From Modestobacter altitudinis (GTDB taxonomy: Bacteria; Actinomycetota; Actinomycetes; Mycobacteriales; Geodermatophilaceae): a stretch of 64,000 nucleotides of DNA. The notes under the pieces are model-generated. The model was not told where the DNA came from. It saw nothing but the letters and a program-made list of their open reading frames with translations, and did not search any database. The stretch covers positions 111,810-175,809 of the forward strand of contig NZ_SJEW01000001.1 in assembly GCF_005930475.1 (NCBI RefSeq), written 5' to 3'. Positions 35,812 to 44,966 of the stretch are shown here, in pieces. The stretch's first letter is position 1, and the number at the start of each line of letters is the position of its first letter. A program made the position numbers and the translations under genes.

Positions 35812-38106
35812 ATGGCAGAGACGCACCGCGCGGTGCTCCTCCCGGGAGCGCCGGGATGGGCGTTGGCCGTCCCGCTCGCCGCGCTCGGGGCCGCGCCGAG
35901 CGGCATGGCCGTCTGGGCGACGTCGGGCACGCCTCCCACGACGGCCGGCTACCTCGTCGTCGCCGCCGTCCAACTCGCCCTGGCGGCCGTGCTGGCCTGG
36001 CGGTCGCGCCGGGGGCGGCACGAGCACGCGCTCTGGGCACGGCTGGCCGTGGCCGGCCTGATCGGTGCGGTCGCGGTCCTGGCCAGCGGGGTCCTGCTGC
36101 TGCTGCCGGTGCCCGCGGCGGTGGTGGCACTACCGGTGACCTGCGCGCCGGTGCTCGCCTTCCCGTTCGCCTACGGCGGGCTCGTCCGCTGGAACCGCTA
36201 CAGCACCAGCCTGGCCGACCCCAACGACGTGCTCAACGGCTCGGCGGCCGTGCTGGCCGTGGTCGCCCTGCTCAACGTCGTGGTCGACCGGACCGGCCAC
36301 GAGCTGGCCGGGCTGCCCTGGTGGCGGCTGCAGCCGCTGCTCGCGCAGGACGCCAGCCTGTTCGTGATCGCCGGCACGGCGTTCTCGATGGTCTTCCTCG
36401 GCGCGATGGGGCGCGACCCGCGCACCTGGCTCGTCGTCGGGGCGTTCACCGTCCAGCTGTCCGGCTCGGCCGCGACCACCCTCGCCGGCGGGGAGCCGGT
36501 GCTGTGGGCGGGCGCGGCCGGGGCGTTGAGCGCCGTGTGCCTCGGCCTGGCCGCGCTGTGGTCACCACCACCGTCGACGCCCCAGCCGGCCGACCCCACG
36601 GCGTCCACCGTCGGCGCCTTCATCGTGATCATCGCCTCCACCGCCATCCTGGTGGCCGGCGCGGTGAGCGACACGGCCCCTGAGCTGGCGACCTGGTGCG
36701 CAGCGATCGCCGCCACCGGCTCCAGCGTGCGACTGCTGGTGAACGTCCGGGAGCTCGCCCAGCTGGCGGTGAGCCGTCGCGAGGCGCTCACCGACGAGCT
36801 GACCGGCCTGGCCAACCGCCGCGCGGTGCTCCGGCGGGTGGAGGAGCTGTGCGACCAGCACGAGCCCGTCGTCGTGGCGCTGCTCGACCTGGACAAGTTC
36901 AAGGAGGTCAACGACGGCCTCGGCCACTCCGCCGGTGACGACCTGCTGCGGCTGGTCGCCGCCCGGCTGGAGCCGGTGCTCGCACCGGTCGACGTGGTCG
37001 GCCGGCTGGGCGGGGACGAGTTCGCCGTGGTCGTCCGGGTCCCCGACGGGACCCGCCCCGCCGACCACGCCGTCGAGCTCGGCCGCGCGCTGCACCGGCA
37101 GCTCGCCGAGCCGTTCGAGGTGGGTGGGCTGTCCCTGCACGTGTCGGTCAGCGTCGGGCTGACCCACGCGGGCGGCGCCGCCGCCGGAGCAGGTGACGGT
37201 CAGGCGATGCGCGCACTGCTGCTCCGCCAGGCCGACGCCGCGATGTACGACGCGAAGCGGTCCGGCGAGCAGGTAGTCGTCTACGACGGCACCCGGCACC
37301 TCGACAGCAGCGGCCACCTCGCCCTGGTCGAGGAGATGCGGCACGGGCTGGCGACCGGCCAGTTCGTGCTGCACCACCAGCCGCAGCTGGACATCGCGAC
37401 CGGCCGGACCCTCGGCGTGGAGGCCCTGGTGCGCTGGGCGCACCCCATGCGCGGCCTGCTCGCCCCCGCCGACTTCCTGTCCCAGGCCGAGGTGCACGGC
37501 CTGATGGGCGCGCTGACCGACACGGTGCTCACCCAGGCCGTCGCGCAGGCGGCGACCTGGCGCCGGGCCGGGCTCGACCTGCGGGTGTCGGTCAACCTGT
37601 CGGCGAGCAACCTGCTCGACACCGGGCTGCCGCGGCGGGTCGCGGACCTGCTCGAGGCCTCCGCCGTCCCGCCGTCAGCGATCGTGCTGGAGGTGACCGA
37701 GAGCGTCCTGCTCAGCGACCCCGACCGCAGCCTCGCCGTGGTCGCGGCGCTGGCCGCACTCGGCACCACCGTGAGCATCGACGACTTCGGCACCGGCTAC
37801 GCCTCACTGACCTACCTGCGCGCGTTGCCCGTGGCCGAGCTGAAGCTGGACCGCTCCTTCACCGCGGACCTGCTCACCGACGCCCGGGCGGCGGCCATCA
37901 TCGCGAGCACCATCGGCCTGGCCCACCAGCTCGGTCTGCGGGTGGTCGCCGAGGGCGTGGAGGACCACGCGACACTGCGCGACCTGCGGCTGCTCGGTTG
38001 CGACGAGAGCCAGGGCTACCTGCACTCCCCGCCGCTGCCGGCGGCCGAGCTGGAGGTCTGGCTGCGCGCCCAACGCGTCGACCCGGTGCCGGCGCTGCTC
38101 GGCTGA
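35812..38106 (+). CDS. Membrane GGDEF-EAL protein (c-di-GMP turnover)
   Basis: A 764-residue protein: about 8-9 membrane segments (residues 15-310), GGDEF domain (about 330-490) with intact RLGGDEF near 400, and EAL domain (about 505-755) with EALVRW near 536, IDDFGTGYASL, LKLDRSF and VAEGVED all intact. No RxxD I-site precedes GGDEF (the position reads APVD). Both cyclase and phosphodiesterase activity are possible; which one dominates is not readable. It is divergent from ykvA and convergent with the AI-2E family gene, only 2 bp apart. Confidence 0.92.
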   Translation: MAETHRAVLLPGAPGWALAVPLAALGAAPSGMAVWATSGTPPTTAGYLVVAAVQLALAAVLAWRSRRGRHEHALWARLAVAGLIGAVAVLASGVLLLLPVPAAVVALPVTCAPVLAFPFAYGGLVRWNRYSTSLADPNDVLNGSAAVLAVVALLNVVVDRTGHELAGLPWWRLQPLLAQDASLFVIAGTAFSMVFLGAMGRDPRTWLVVGAFTVQLSGSAATTLAGGEPVLWAGAAGALSAVCLGLAALWSPPPSTPQPADPTASTVGAFIVIIASTAILVAGAVSDTAPELATWCAAIAATGSSVRLLVNVRELAQLAVSRREALTDELTGLANRRAVLRRVEELCDQHEPVVVALLDLDKFKEVNDGLGHSAGDDLLRLVAARLEPVLAPVDVVGRLGGDEFAVVVRVPDGTRPADHAVELGRALHRQLAEPFEVGGLSLHVSVSVGLTHAGGAAAGAGDGQAMRALLLRQADAAMYDAKRSGEQVVVYDGTRHLDSSGHLALVEEMRHGLATGQFVLHHQPQLDIATGRTLGVEALVRWAHPMRGLLAPADFLSQAEVHGLMGALTDTVLTQAVAQAATWRRAGLDLRVSVNLSASNLLDTGLPRRVADLLEASAVPPSAIVLEVTESVLLSDPDRSLAVVAALAALGTTVSIDDFGTGYASLTYLRALPVAELKLDRSFTADLLTDARAAAIIASTIGLAHQLGLRVVAEGVEDHATLRDLRLLGCDESQGYLHSPPLPAAELEVWLRAQRVDPVPALLG

Positions 38107-38108
38107 GA

Positions 38109-39284
38109 TCAGCGCCGCGCGGCCGGCGCGACCACCGAGGCCCCGGAGGGGACGCCGCCGTCCTCCCGCTCGTGCGCGGCGAGCGCCGGGCTGCGCTCCT
38201 CCCCGACCGTGGGCTCGTCCTTGAGCTCACCCCGCCGGTGGTCCCAGACGTCGCGGGCGATGACCTGGATGATGCTGGCCACCGGGATGGCCAGCAGCGC
38301 GCCGAGCACGCCGACCAGCTCGACGCCGACGAGGATCGCGATGATCACGGTCAGCGGGTTGACCTTGACGGTGCGGGCGAAGACCAGCGGCTGGAGCAGG
38401 TGGTTCTCCAGCTGCTGGTAGAGCAGGAAGAAGACCAGCACGGCGATGCCGGCCGGGACCGAGTGCAGGAAGCCGGCCAGCACCGCGACGACCCCGCCGA
38501 TGGTGGCGCCGACGAGCGGGATGAGGTCGGCGATGCCGACGAACAGCGCGATCAGTCCGGCGAACGGGACGCCGGCGATCAGCAGCACCACGTAGGTCAG
38601 CACCCCGCAGATGAAGCTGATCAGCAGGTTCCCCGAGAGGTAGCCGGTGACCGACTTGGCGCAGTCGGTGGCCACCCGGCGGATCCGCTTGCTGGTGGGC
38701 GGGGCGAACAGGGCCAGCGTGCCGTCGACGATCTTCGGACCCTCCAGCACCATCAGGTAGGCCAGCACGATCACGGTGACCAGGCCGGTGACGCCGGTGG
38801 CGATGCCGCCGAGCACGCCGGCGGCCGGCGTCGTCAGGCCGCTGGCGAAGTCGCTGATCTTCTGCTGGTTGTCCTGCACCCACTGCAGCGCGTTGGTCCG
38901 CTCCAGCAGGTCGCCGACCGGGCCGCGGCCGTTGCGCGCGTCGTCGACCAGGCCGGGCAGCTGCCCGGCCACCTTGGTGCCCTCCTGCGCCAGCGGGACG
39001 GCGAAGGCAGTGATCAGGGCGGCGAACAGGACGAAGGCCACCAAGAAGACCAGCAGCGTGGCCAGCGACCGGCGCTTGCCGTGGAAGACCTTCCGCTGCA
39101 CCCACCCGACGACCGGGGCGAGCGCGACGGCGAAGAACGCGCCGACCACGCACCAGGTGAGGATCTGGCGGGTCTCCAGCAGGACGTACAGCAGCAGCGC
39201 CGTCACCAGCAGGAGGCCGATGGTGGCCAGGATGGTGCGGGTGGGCACCGGGGGTCGGACCGGCGGTGCGGGAGAAGAGCTCAC
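38109..39284 (-). CDS. AI-2E family (PerM/YdiK) transporter
   Basis: A 391-residue membrane protein with eight predicted segments. The GIADLIPLVGATIGG and YQQLENHLLQPLVF motifs are typical of the family, which includes Na+/H+ antiporters and putative autoinducer exporters. The C-terminal tail (about 350-391) is charged and cytosolic. The GTG at 39282-39284 is chosen because it lies just before the first hydrophobic segment. It may be cotranscribed with the ABC genes upstream (47-bp gap). Confidence 0.85.
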   Translation of the reverse strand: MSSSPAPPVRPPVPTRTILATIGLLLVTALLLYVLLETRQILTWCVVGAFFAVALAPVVGWVQRKVFHGKRRSLATLLVFLVAFVLFAALITAFAVPLAQEGTKVAGQLPGLVDDARNGRGPVGDLLERTNALQWVQDNQQKISDFASGLTTPAAGVLGGIATGVTGLVTVIVLAYLMVLEGPKIVDGTLALFAPPTSKRIRRVATDCAKSVTGYLSGNLLISFICGVLTYVVLLIAGVPFAGLIALFVGIADLIPLVGATIGGVVAVLAGFLHSVPAGIAVLVFFLLYQQLENHLLQPLVFARTVKVNPLTVIIAILVGVELVGVLGALLAIPVASIIQVIARDVWDHRRGELKDEPTVGEERSPALAAHEREDGGVPSGASVVAPAARR

Positions 39285-39331
39285 GCCCCTGGTGTGCCCC
39301 GACGGGTTTACGGGGTAAACGCAACCATCGG

Positions 39332-39982
39332 TCAGTCGGGCGTCACCAGCTGCCCGTCGGAGAGCCGGACGACCCGGTCGGCGGCCGCGACGACGACCGG
39401 GTCGTGGCTGGCGACCAGCACGCCGGTGCCGGCCGCGGCAGCCAGGTCGCGGAGCGTGTCGAGCACCAGGACCGACAGGTCCTCGTCCAGCCGCCCGGTG
39501 GGCTCGTCGGCGAGCACGAACGCTGGCCGGACCACGAGGGCGCGGGCCAGCGCGGTGCGCTGCTGCTCCCCCAGCGACACCTCGGCGGGGAGCCGGTCGG
39601 CCAGCTCGCCGAGCAGCAGCCTCTCCAGGACCGCGAGCGCCGACCGGTGGGCGGCCGGGACGCCGGCCAGCTGCGCGGGCACGGCGACGTTCTCGGCCAG
39701 GCTGAGCTCGGCGAGCAGGCCGAACCGCTGCGGGACGACGGCGACGGTGGTCCACGGGGCCCCCGCCGGGTCGCCGGCGCCGGGCACGACCACCGATCCG
39801 TGGTCCGGCCGCTCCCAGCCGAGCAGGCAGTTCAGCAGCGTGGTCTTGCCCGAGCCGGACCGGCCCAGCAGCGCGACCACCTCCCCGGCGTGCAGCTCGA
39901 GGCTGATCCCGCGCAGCGCGTGGACCTGCTCGCGGCCGCGGCGGTGGGTCTTGTGCACGTCGACCGCGCGCAGCACGGTCAC
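39332..39982 (-). CDS. ABC transporter ATP-binding protein (second ATPase of FtsX module)
   Basis: A 216-residue ATPase of the LolD/MacB-like group. Walker A is LLGRSGSGKTTLL, the signature SLGEQQRTALARAL (variant of LSGGQ), Walker B FVLADEP with the catalytic Glu. It powers the FtsX-type permease encoded upstream. The GTG at 39980-39982 overlaps the stop of the first ATPase gene (GTGA). It is one of two non-identical ATPases in the operon. Confidence 0.9.
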   Translation of the reverse strand: MTVLRAVDVHKTHRRGREQVHALRGISLELHAGEVVALLGRSGSGKTTLLNCLLGWERPDHGSVVVPGAGDPAGAPWTTVAVVPQRFGLLAELSLAENVAVPAQLAGVPAAHRSALAVLERLLLGELADRLPAEVSLGEQQRTALARALVVRPAFVLADEPTGRLDEDLSVLVLDTLRDLAAAAGTGVLVASHDPVVVAAADRVVRLSDGQLVTPD

Positions 39983-40812
39983 GACGGTTCCCTGAGGACG
40001 ACGCCGTCGTCGGTCAGCTCGATCTGCACCCGTCGGGCGGCGAACCGGCGCAGCGCCTCCTCGGGCAGCTGGACGCGGCCGTCGCCGTCGATCACCGCGA
40101 GCCGGCGTCCGGCGACCTCCTCGTGGGCGACCGCCCCGGAGCGCAGGTGGACCACCTGGTCGGCGGCGCCCGCGGCCAGCGGGTCGTGGGTGGCGAGCAC
40201 GACCGTCGTCCCCGTCCGGGTGAGCTCCCGCACGGCGGCCAGCAGGTCGGCGGTCGTGGCGGAGTCCAGCTCGCCGGTCGGTTCGTCGGCCACCACCAGC
40301 GCCGGACCGCCGATCACCGCCTGGGCGAAGGCCAGCCGCTGCTGCTCGCCGCCGGAGAGCTCCCCGGGCAGGTGGTCGGCGCGGTCGGCGATCCCGAGCC
40401 GGTCCAGCAGCTCCTCGGCCTCGTGCCGCGCGCGGTCCCGGGGCACGCCGCGGAACCGCGCGGCCAGCGCCAGGTGCTCGCGGCCGTCGAGGTGGGGGGA
40501 GAGGTTCTGCGCGGGCCGCGGGAACACGTAGCCGATGTGCCGGCGTCGCAGCGCCCGCAGCCGGCGCACCGACAGGGTGCCCAGCGCCTCCCCGGCGACC
40601 TCCGCTCGGCCGGCGGTCGGTCGGTCCTGGGCGGCCAGGATCCGCAGCAGGGAGCTCTTCCCCGAGCCGGACGGGCCGGTGACCGCGGTGAGCCGACCGG
40701 CCGGGACCACCACGTCGACGCCCTTGAGCGCGTGCACGTCCCCGCTGCGGGACCAGTAGATCCGCACCACGCCCTCGCACACCGCCGCCGGCGGCCGCCC
40801 CTCAGTCCGCAT
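39979..40812 (-). CDS. ABC transporter ATP-binding protein (first ATPase of FtsX module)
   Basis: A 277-residue ATPase with Walker A TGPSGSGKSSLL, a Q-loop region RRRHIGYVFPRPAQNL, signature LSGGEQQR and Walker B LVVADEP, plus a C-terminal extension of about 50 residues (REPS end) of unknown role. It pairs with the FtsX-type permease; its start overlaps the permease stop by 11 bp. The longer C-terminus distinguishes it from the second ATPase. Confidence 0.9.
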   Translation of the reverse strand: MRTEGRPPAAVCEGVVRIYWSRSGDVHALKGVDVVVPAGRLTAVTGPSGSGKSSLLRILAAQDRPTAGRAEVAGEALGTLSVRRLRALRRRHIGYVFPRPAQNLSPHLDGREHLALAARFRGVPRDRARHEAEELLDRLGIADRADHLPGELSGGEQQRLAFAQAVIGGPALVVADEPTGELDSATTADLLAAVRELTRTGTTVVLATHDPLAAGAADQVVHLRSGAVAHEEVAGRRLAVIDGDGRVQLPEEALRRFAARRVQIELTDDGVVLREPS

Positions 40813-43516
40813 CGCGCATGACCTGCCCCCCGGAGGCCCGCCGGGCCACCCGGCCGACGAGGACCGCGCCGCAGACGGTCGCCAGCAGCACTCCCCCGAC
40901 GACCCCGGCCAGGGTGGCCCACGGGACCGCGAGCAGGGTGCCTGGCGGCAGCGTGGGCACCGGGTCGAGCAGCCGCACGACCAGGGCGGACGACGGCAGC
41001 CCGACCGCGACCGCCACGACCAGCGACAACCCGGCCAGCAGCCCGGTCTCCAGGGCGACCGCGGTGTCGGCCGACCGCCGGCTCAGCCCCATCCGGGACA
41101 GCAGCAGCGCGGCGACGGTGCGCCGCCGCTGCTGCGCCGCCGCGTGCACCGCCAGGCCGACGAGGCCCAGCGCCCCCGCGGCCAGCGCGACCGCGCGCAG
41201 GTAGCCCAGCGACCAGGACAGCGCGCGGACCTCGGGCCGGGCGGCGAAGGACCCACCGGTGTCCAGCTCGGCCGGGTCGAAGCCGTAGCCGGCCGCGGCC
41301 ACCGCGTCCAGCGCCGGCACCGCCTCCCCGGTCGCCCACACCTGGCGGTCCAGGACCCGGGCGGGGTCCCGGCCGGCCCGGATCAGCGCCGTCTCCATCG
41401 GGTCCCAGGCGGTGACCAGGACGGGCCCCTGCGACCGCTGACCCGGGAACGCGTCCGCCCGCCCGACCACCTCGACCGCCATCGACCAGTAGACGCCGAC
41501 GCTGGCCTCGAGCTCCCGGCCGGGCGCCACGGCGGTCTCGTCCGGCACCGGTCCGGCGACGACCACGGGCACCCGGTCGCCGTCGTAGCCGGTGAGGGCG
41601 CCGAGCAGGGCCGGCAGCGACCGGTCGGCGAGCGACGTGTCCCAGTGCAGGACGTCGAGGACCTCGGCCGGGTCGACGACGAGCACGTCCGCCGACAGGT
41701 CCGCCGGTGCCAGGTCGACGTCCTGCTCGCTGCCGACCAGCGTCGCGCCGGGCGGCAGCGGTCGCGTGGGTGCGGTGGTGAGGAGCAACGGCAGGACGAC
41801 GTCGCTGGGCGTGGCCACGACGGACTTCGCCGCGACGGTGCGGGCGGCGGAGTCGGCGAGCGCACCGGCGTAGACGACCACGCCGAGCGCGAGCGCGGTG
41901 GTCACGACCAGCAGCCGGGCGGTGCCGGGCGCAGCCAGGACGCGTCGCACGACGAGGAACGGCGTGAGGGGGAGCCGGCGGACCCGTGCCCCGGTCCGCC
42001 GGCCGACGACCGGCAGCACCGCGGTCACCGCGCCGGCGACGACCACGACCACCAGCAGGGGCAGCACCAGCGTGAGCAGGTCGATGCTCCGGCCGCCGTC
42101 GTCCCCGGTGAGCACCGGGACGGCGGTCACCACGGTGACGGCGGCCGTGATGGCCAGCCAGGGCAGCCGGCCCAGCCACTGGCTCAGCGGGCTGGGGCTG
42201 AGCTGTCCCATCCGGGACACGAGCACGACCGTGACGACGGCGACGACGGCGGGCGCGGCGACCACACCGACGGCCAGCGGGAGGGCGACCGGCGACCAGG
42301 CGTCCACCGGCAGCGGCCCGCCGGGTCCGCCGGCACGCACCAGCAGCCAGGCGGCGACCGCGCCGACCCCGGCTCCGGCGAGCACCGGCAGCACCGCCTC
42401 CTGGACGGCCCGCCCGGCCCCGCGCAGCGGGGAGTGCCCGCGGGCGGCGAGGGACTCCAGCTCGTCGCTGCGCCGCCGGACGCGCAGGGCGGCCCAGGCG
42501 CCCACGAGGACCAGGGAGGCCGCCGCACCGCCGATGCCGACGGCGCGGACCGGCGGCCTGAGCAGCCCGACCGTGTCGTCGACCGACGACAGGGCGTCGG
42601 CCAGCTCGGACCTCGGGGCCGGCCGGGGGAAGCGCTCGGCCGCGGCCTGACGCGCGACGGCGGAGGACGGCTCGGACAGCTCCGAGCCGAGCTGGTCCAC
42701 CCGCGCTGCCCAGGCGCGGGCCTCCCCCACGTCGGCGCCGGCGGGCAGCGGCAGGTGCCACTGGAGGTACACGTCCTGGTCCACGGCATCGGCGGTGGCC
42801 AGCACGAGGTCCCGTGCACCGAGGACGACGGCGGGTGGGAAGGCCGGGTTGCCCGTGTCGGAGTCGGGCCGCGGGACGAAGAGCGCAGCCTGGGGCTCCC
42901 AGTAGGCCGGCAACGGGGACACCAGGTCGGCGTAGACGCCGGCGACCGGCAGCTCGGCCACCCCACCGCGCCGGGACTGGGCGCTGAACACGTCGCCGGG
43001 CCCGAGCCCGAGGGCCTCGGCGAGACGCTGCGGCAGGAGGACGCCGCCGTCCGCGGGCCGGCCGGCGACGACGTCGACGTGGTCCTCCGCGCCGTCGGCG
43101 GTGACCAGCTGGACGCGCGCCGGGACGCCGGACGCCGTCGGTGCGGCGAGCGGGTCGTGCAGGCGCGCGACGAACACCGGCTCGCCGACGCCCGCCGCCC
43201 GGCCGGCGTCCCGGACCGCGGCGTCGAGGTCCGCGGTCCGGCTGAGCGGTCCGCCGGGTGTCTGGGTGGCGTCCGGGTCCCCGTCGGCGGCACCGGGCCG
43301 GGCCGCGGAGAACAGCGTCGTCCCGAGGGCGGTCGCGGACTGCTCGGCCCGCACCTGCCGCCACGCCGCCTCCTCGGCGGAGGCCAGCATCAGCGGGATC
43401 GACACCAGGACGGCGACCAGGACGGCGACCACGGCGGCGGGCCCCCCGGCCTGGCTCGGCACGGGCAGCAGCGCGATCCGCAGTCGCCGCGGGACCGAGC
43501 GGCGGACGGTCAACAT
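40802..43516 (-). CDS. FtsX-like ABC permease, large form
   Basis: A 904-residue permease with an N-terminal membrane segment (about 25-45), a large extracytoplasmic region (about 50-290), a group of segments in the middle (about 295-500), a second external region (about 560-740) and C-terminal segments. It represents a duplicated FtsX fold in one chain. Such modules export lipids, antibiotics or signal envelope stress; the substrate is unknown. It is coupled to both ATPases. Its promoter region faces the 68-residue small gene. Confidence 0.85.
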   Translation of the reverse strand: MLTVRRSVPRRLRIALLPVPSQAGGPAAVVAVLVAVLVSIPLMLASAEEAAWRQVRAEQSATALGTTLFSAARPGAADGDPDATQTPGGPLSRTADLDAAVRDAGRAAGVGEPVFVARLHDPLAAPTASGVPARVQLVTADGAEDHVDVVAGRPADGGVLLPQRLAEALGLGPGDVFSAQSRRGGVAELPVAGVYADLVSPLPAYWEPQAALFVPRPDSDTGNPAFPPAVVLGARDLVLATADAVDQDVYLQWHLPLPAGADVGEARAWAARVDQLGSELSEPSSAVARQAAAERFPRPAPRSELADALSSVDDTVGLLRPPVRAVGIGGAAASLVLVGAWAALRVRRRSDELESLAARGHSPLRGAGRAVQEAVLPVLAGAGVGAVAAWLLVRAGGPGGPLPVDAWSPVALPLAVGVVAAPAVVAVVTVVLVSRMGQLSPSPLSQWLGRLPWLAITAAVTVVTAVPVLTGDDGGRSIDLLTLVLPLLVVVVVAGAVTAVLPVVGRRTGARVRRLPLTPFLVVRRVLAAPGTARLLVVTTALALGVVVYAGALADSAARTVAAKSVVATPSDVVLPLLLTTAPTRPLPPGATLVGSEQDVDLAPADLSADVLVVDPAEVLDVLHWDTSLADRSLPALLGALTGYDGDRVPVVVAGPVPDETAVAPGRELEASVGVYWSMAVEVVGRADAFPGQRSQGPVLVTAWDPMETALIRAGRDPARVLDRQVWATGEAVPALDAVAAAGYGFDPAELDTGGSFAARPEVRALSWSLGYLRAVALAAGALGLVGLAVHAAAQQRRRTVAALLLSRMGLSRRSADTAVALETGLLAGLSLVVAVAVGLPSSALVVRLLDPVPTLPPGTLLAVPWATLAGVVGGVLLATVCGAVLVGRVARRASGGQVMRDAD

Positions 43517-43689
43517 GGTGCCGCCCTCCGTCGTCGCCGTGATGCGGCCCTGCGCCCGGGGGCGACAGTGCCAGGGCGCGGGGGCCCGCGGGAGGGGTTC
43601 GTGGCCCTGTGGGGACAGCTGTGACCTGGGGGACGAGGTTTTCGCGACACGGCGACCCGGCGCGCCCGGCTGGGGATGGACGATCTGCC

Positions 43690-43695
43690 TACCGT
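43690..43695 (+). promoter_or_regulatory. Possible -10 box for a leaderless transcript
   Basis: TACCGT (TAnnnT) lies 6 nt before the ATG of the 68-residue gene, a spacing typical of leaderless actinobacterial genes. No clear -35 is seen. Confidence 0.35.
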
Positions 43696-43701
43696 CCGTC
43701 C

Positions 43702-43908
43702 ATGCCCGACAACCGACTCCCCCCGGTCCCCAACTCCACCGCGCGGCTGCACCAGCTGAAGCTGATCGCCGCCGCCCGGGTCAGCGCCGCCCGCACCACG
43801 TCGCGGCAGCAGGTCAGCGACATCGTCCGGGTCACCGTGGACAACGAGGTGGACACCAGCACGTTCAAGGCGATCGTCGCCGACGTCGCACCCGACTCGC
43901 TGCGCTGA
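43702..43908 (+). CDS. Small hypothetical protein, 68 residues
   Basis: A basic, helical protein (LHQLKLIAAARVSAARTT, then VSDIVRVTVDNEVDTSTFKAI) that I do not recognise. There is no ribosome binding site, but a TACCGT -10-like box 6 nt upstream fits a leaderless transcript. It has no membrane segment. It lies between the FtsX operon (divergent) and the DedA gene, which starts 90 bp downstream in the same direction. Confidence 0.55.
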   Translation: MPDNRLPPVPNSTARLHQLKLIAAARVSAARTTSRQQVSDIVRVTVDNEVDTSTFKAIVADVAPDSLR

Positions 43909-43998
43909 CCTCCGGCCCGTGGCGGCCGGGCTGGTGCTGAGCACGGCCGGTCGCGATGCTCGGGAGGTGCACTCCACCGCCGCGAGGCCCGAGGTCCG

Positions 43999-44607
43999 GT
44001 GAGCGGCCTCGTCGACCAACTGCTCGGCGTGCCCGGCTGGGTGGTGCTGCTGGTGACCGGGCTGGTCGTCTTCGCCGAGGACGCCCTGTTCGTGGGGTTC
44101 GTGCTGCCGGGTGAGTCCGTGGCGCTGCTGGCCGGGGTCGCCGCCAGCCTCGGGCACGTGCCGCTGGGCGCCGTCCTCGCCGTCGTGGTGCTGGCCGCCG
44201 TGGCGGGTGACTCCGTCGGCTACCAGGTCGGCCGGCACCTCGGCCCGCGCGTGCTGCGGCTGCCGGTTCTCGAGAAGCGACGAGCACGCCTGGACGACGC
44301 CCGGTCCTTCCTCGCCCGCCGGGGTGGCAGCGCGGTCTTCCTCGGGCGCTGGGTGGCGTTCTTCCGCGCCGTCATCCCCGCCCTGGCGGGCACCGCGCGG
44401 ATGCCCTATCCACGGTTCCTCGCCTTCAACGCCGCCGGCGGCCTGGCGTGGGGCTCTGTCGTCGTCCTTGCCGGCTACGCGGCCGGCGCCTCCTACGCGC
44501 AGGTCGAGCGGGGCCTCGGGCGGTGGACCGCGCTGGTCGTCGCGGCCGTGCTGGTCCTGGCCCTGCTCGCCTGGCGGATCCGCGCCCACCGCCGCTCCCG
44601 CGGTTGA
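43999..44607 (+). CDS. DedA family membrane protein
   Basis: A 202-residue protein with the DedA features: FAEDALFVGFVLPGES after the first segment, GDSVGYQVGRHLG, and FLGRWVAFFRAVIPALAG. DedA-family proteins help flip undecaprenyl phosphate or phospholipids and support membrane homeostasis. The GTG at 43999 follows GAGGTCCG. It ends just before a region of broken genes. Confidence 0.9.
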   Translation: MSGLVDQLLGVPGWVVLLVTGLVVFAEDALFVGFVLPGESVALLAGVAASLGHVPLGAVLAVVVLAAVAGDSVGYQVGRHLGPRVLRLPVLEKRRARLDDARSFLARRGGSAVFLGRWVAFFRAVIPALAGTARMPYPRFLAFNAAGGLAWGSVVVLAGYAAGASYAQVERGLGRWTALVVAAVLVLALLAWRIRAHRRSRG

Positions 44608-44660
44608 CGGCCCTGCGGACCCCGACCGTCGCGGGGGCGGCTCGGGCGGCGGTCGGGCCG

Positions 44661-44790
44661 TCAGGCGGAGGCGATCTCGACCCGGGAGTCCGAGAACGTC
44701 GGGGCGTTGCCCAGGTCGGCGAAGGCCCGCGGGTTGACCGCGTTGACCGTCGACCTGCCCGGGGCGTTCTTCAGCCATGCGCCCATCGGG
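44661..44790 (-). pseudogene. C-terminal remnant of a molybdopterin oxidoreductase (probable)
   Basis: On the minus strand a frame ending at the TGA at 44661-44663 encodes PMGAWLKNAPGRSTVNAVN followed by PRAFADLGNAPTFSDSRVEI. This resembles the last 40 residues of DMSO-reductase-type enzymes (the cap with NALTPD and FxDxRVEV). No upstream part of such a gene exists here, so it is a tail only. The assignment rests on this short similarity. Confidence 0.5.
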
Positions 44791-44804
44791 GAGACGACGA
44801 CCCC

Positions 44805-44916
44805 GGGGGGCGATGTCGCCACGTTCAGCCGCGCGTTCCGCGCCGCGTACGGTACGACGCCGACCCGCTACCGGGCGGTGAGCGCTCACACGACCGCCAC
44901 CCGCCCGCTCCGCTGA
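44805..44916 (+). pseudogene. C-terminal remnant of an AraC-family regulator
   Basis: The plus strand encodes GDVATFSRAFRAAYGTTPTRYRA before a stop at 44914-44916, matching the second helix-turn-helix and tail of AraC-family regulators (SHFSRAFRxxYGxTPxxYR). The rest of the gene is missing. It lies head-on to the molybdopterin enzyme tail, so a deletion removed the bodies of both genes. Confidence 0.6.
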
Positions 44917-44966
44917 GGCGTCGACCGGCGCTGGACATCCGCGCGGGCCCGCGAGAACGTGCTCGG

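Noticed and set aside
38112..38129. 6-bp GC hairpin just inside the 3' end of the AI-2E family gene
   Set aside because: Too short and embedded in GC-rich coding sequence to claim as terminator of the convergent GGDEF-EAL gene.
39332..43516. Antibiotic biosynthesis or bacteriocin cluster around the FtsX ABC module
   Set aside because: No biosynthetic enzyme, precursor peptide or two-component regulator is present next to it.
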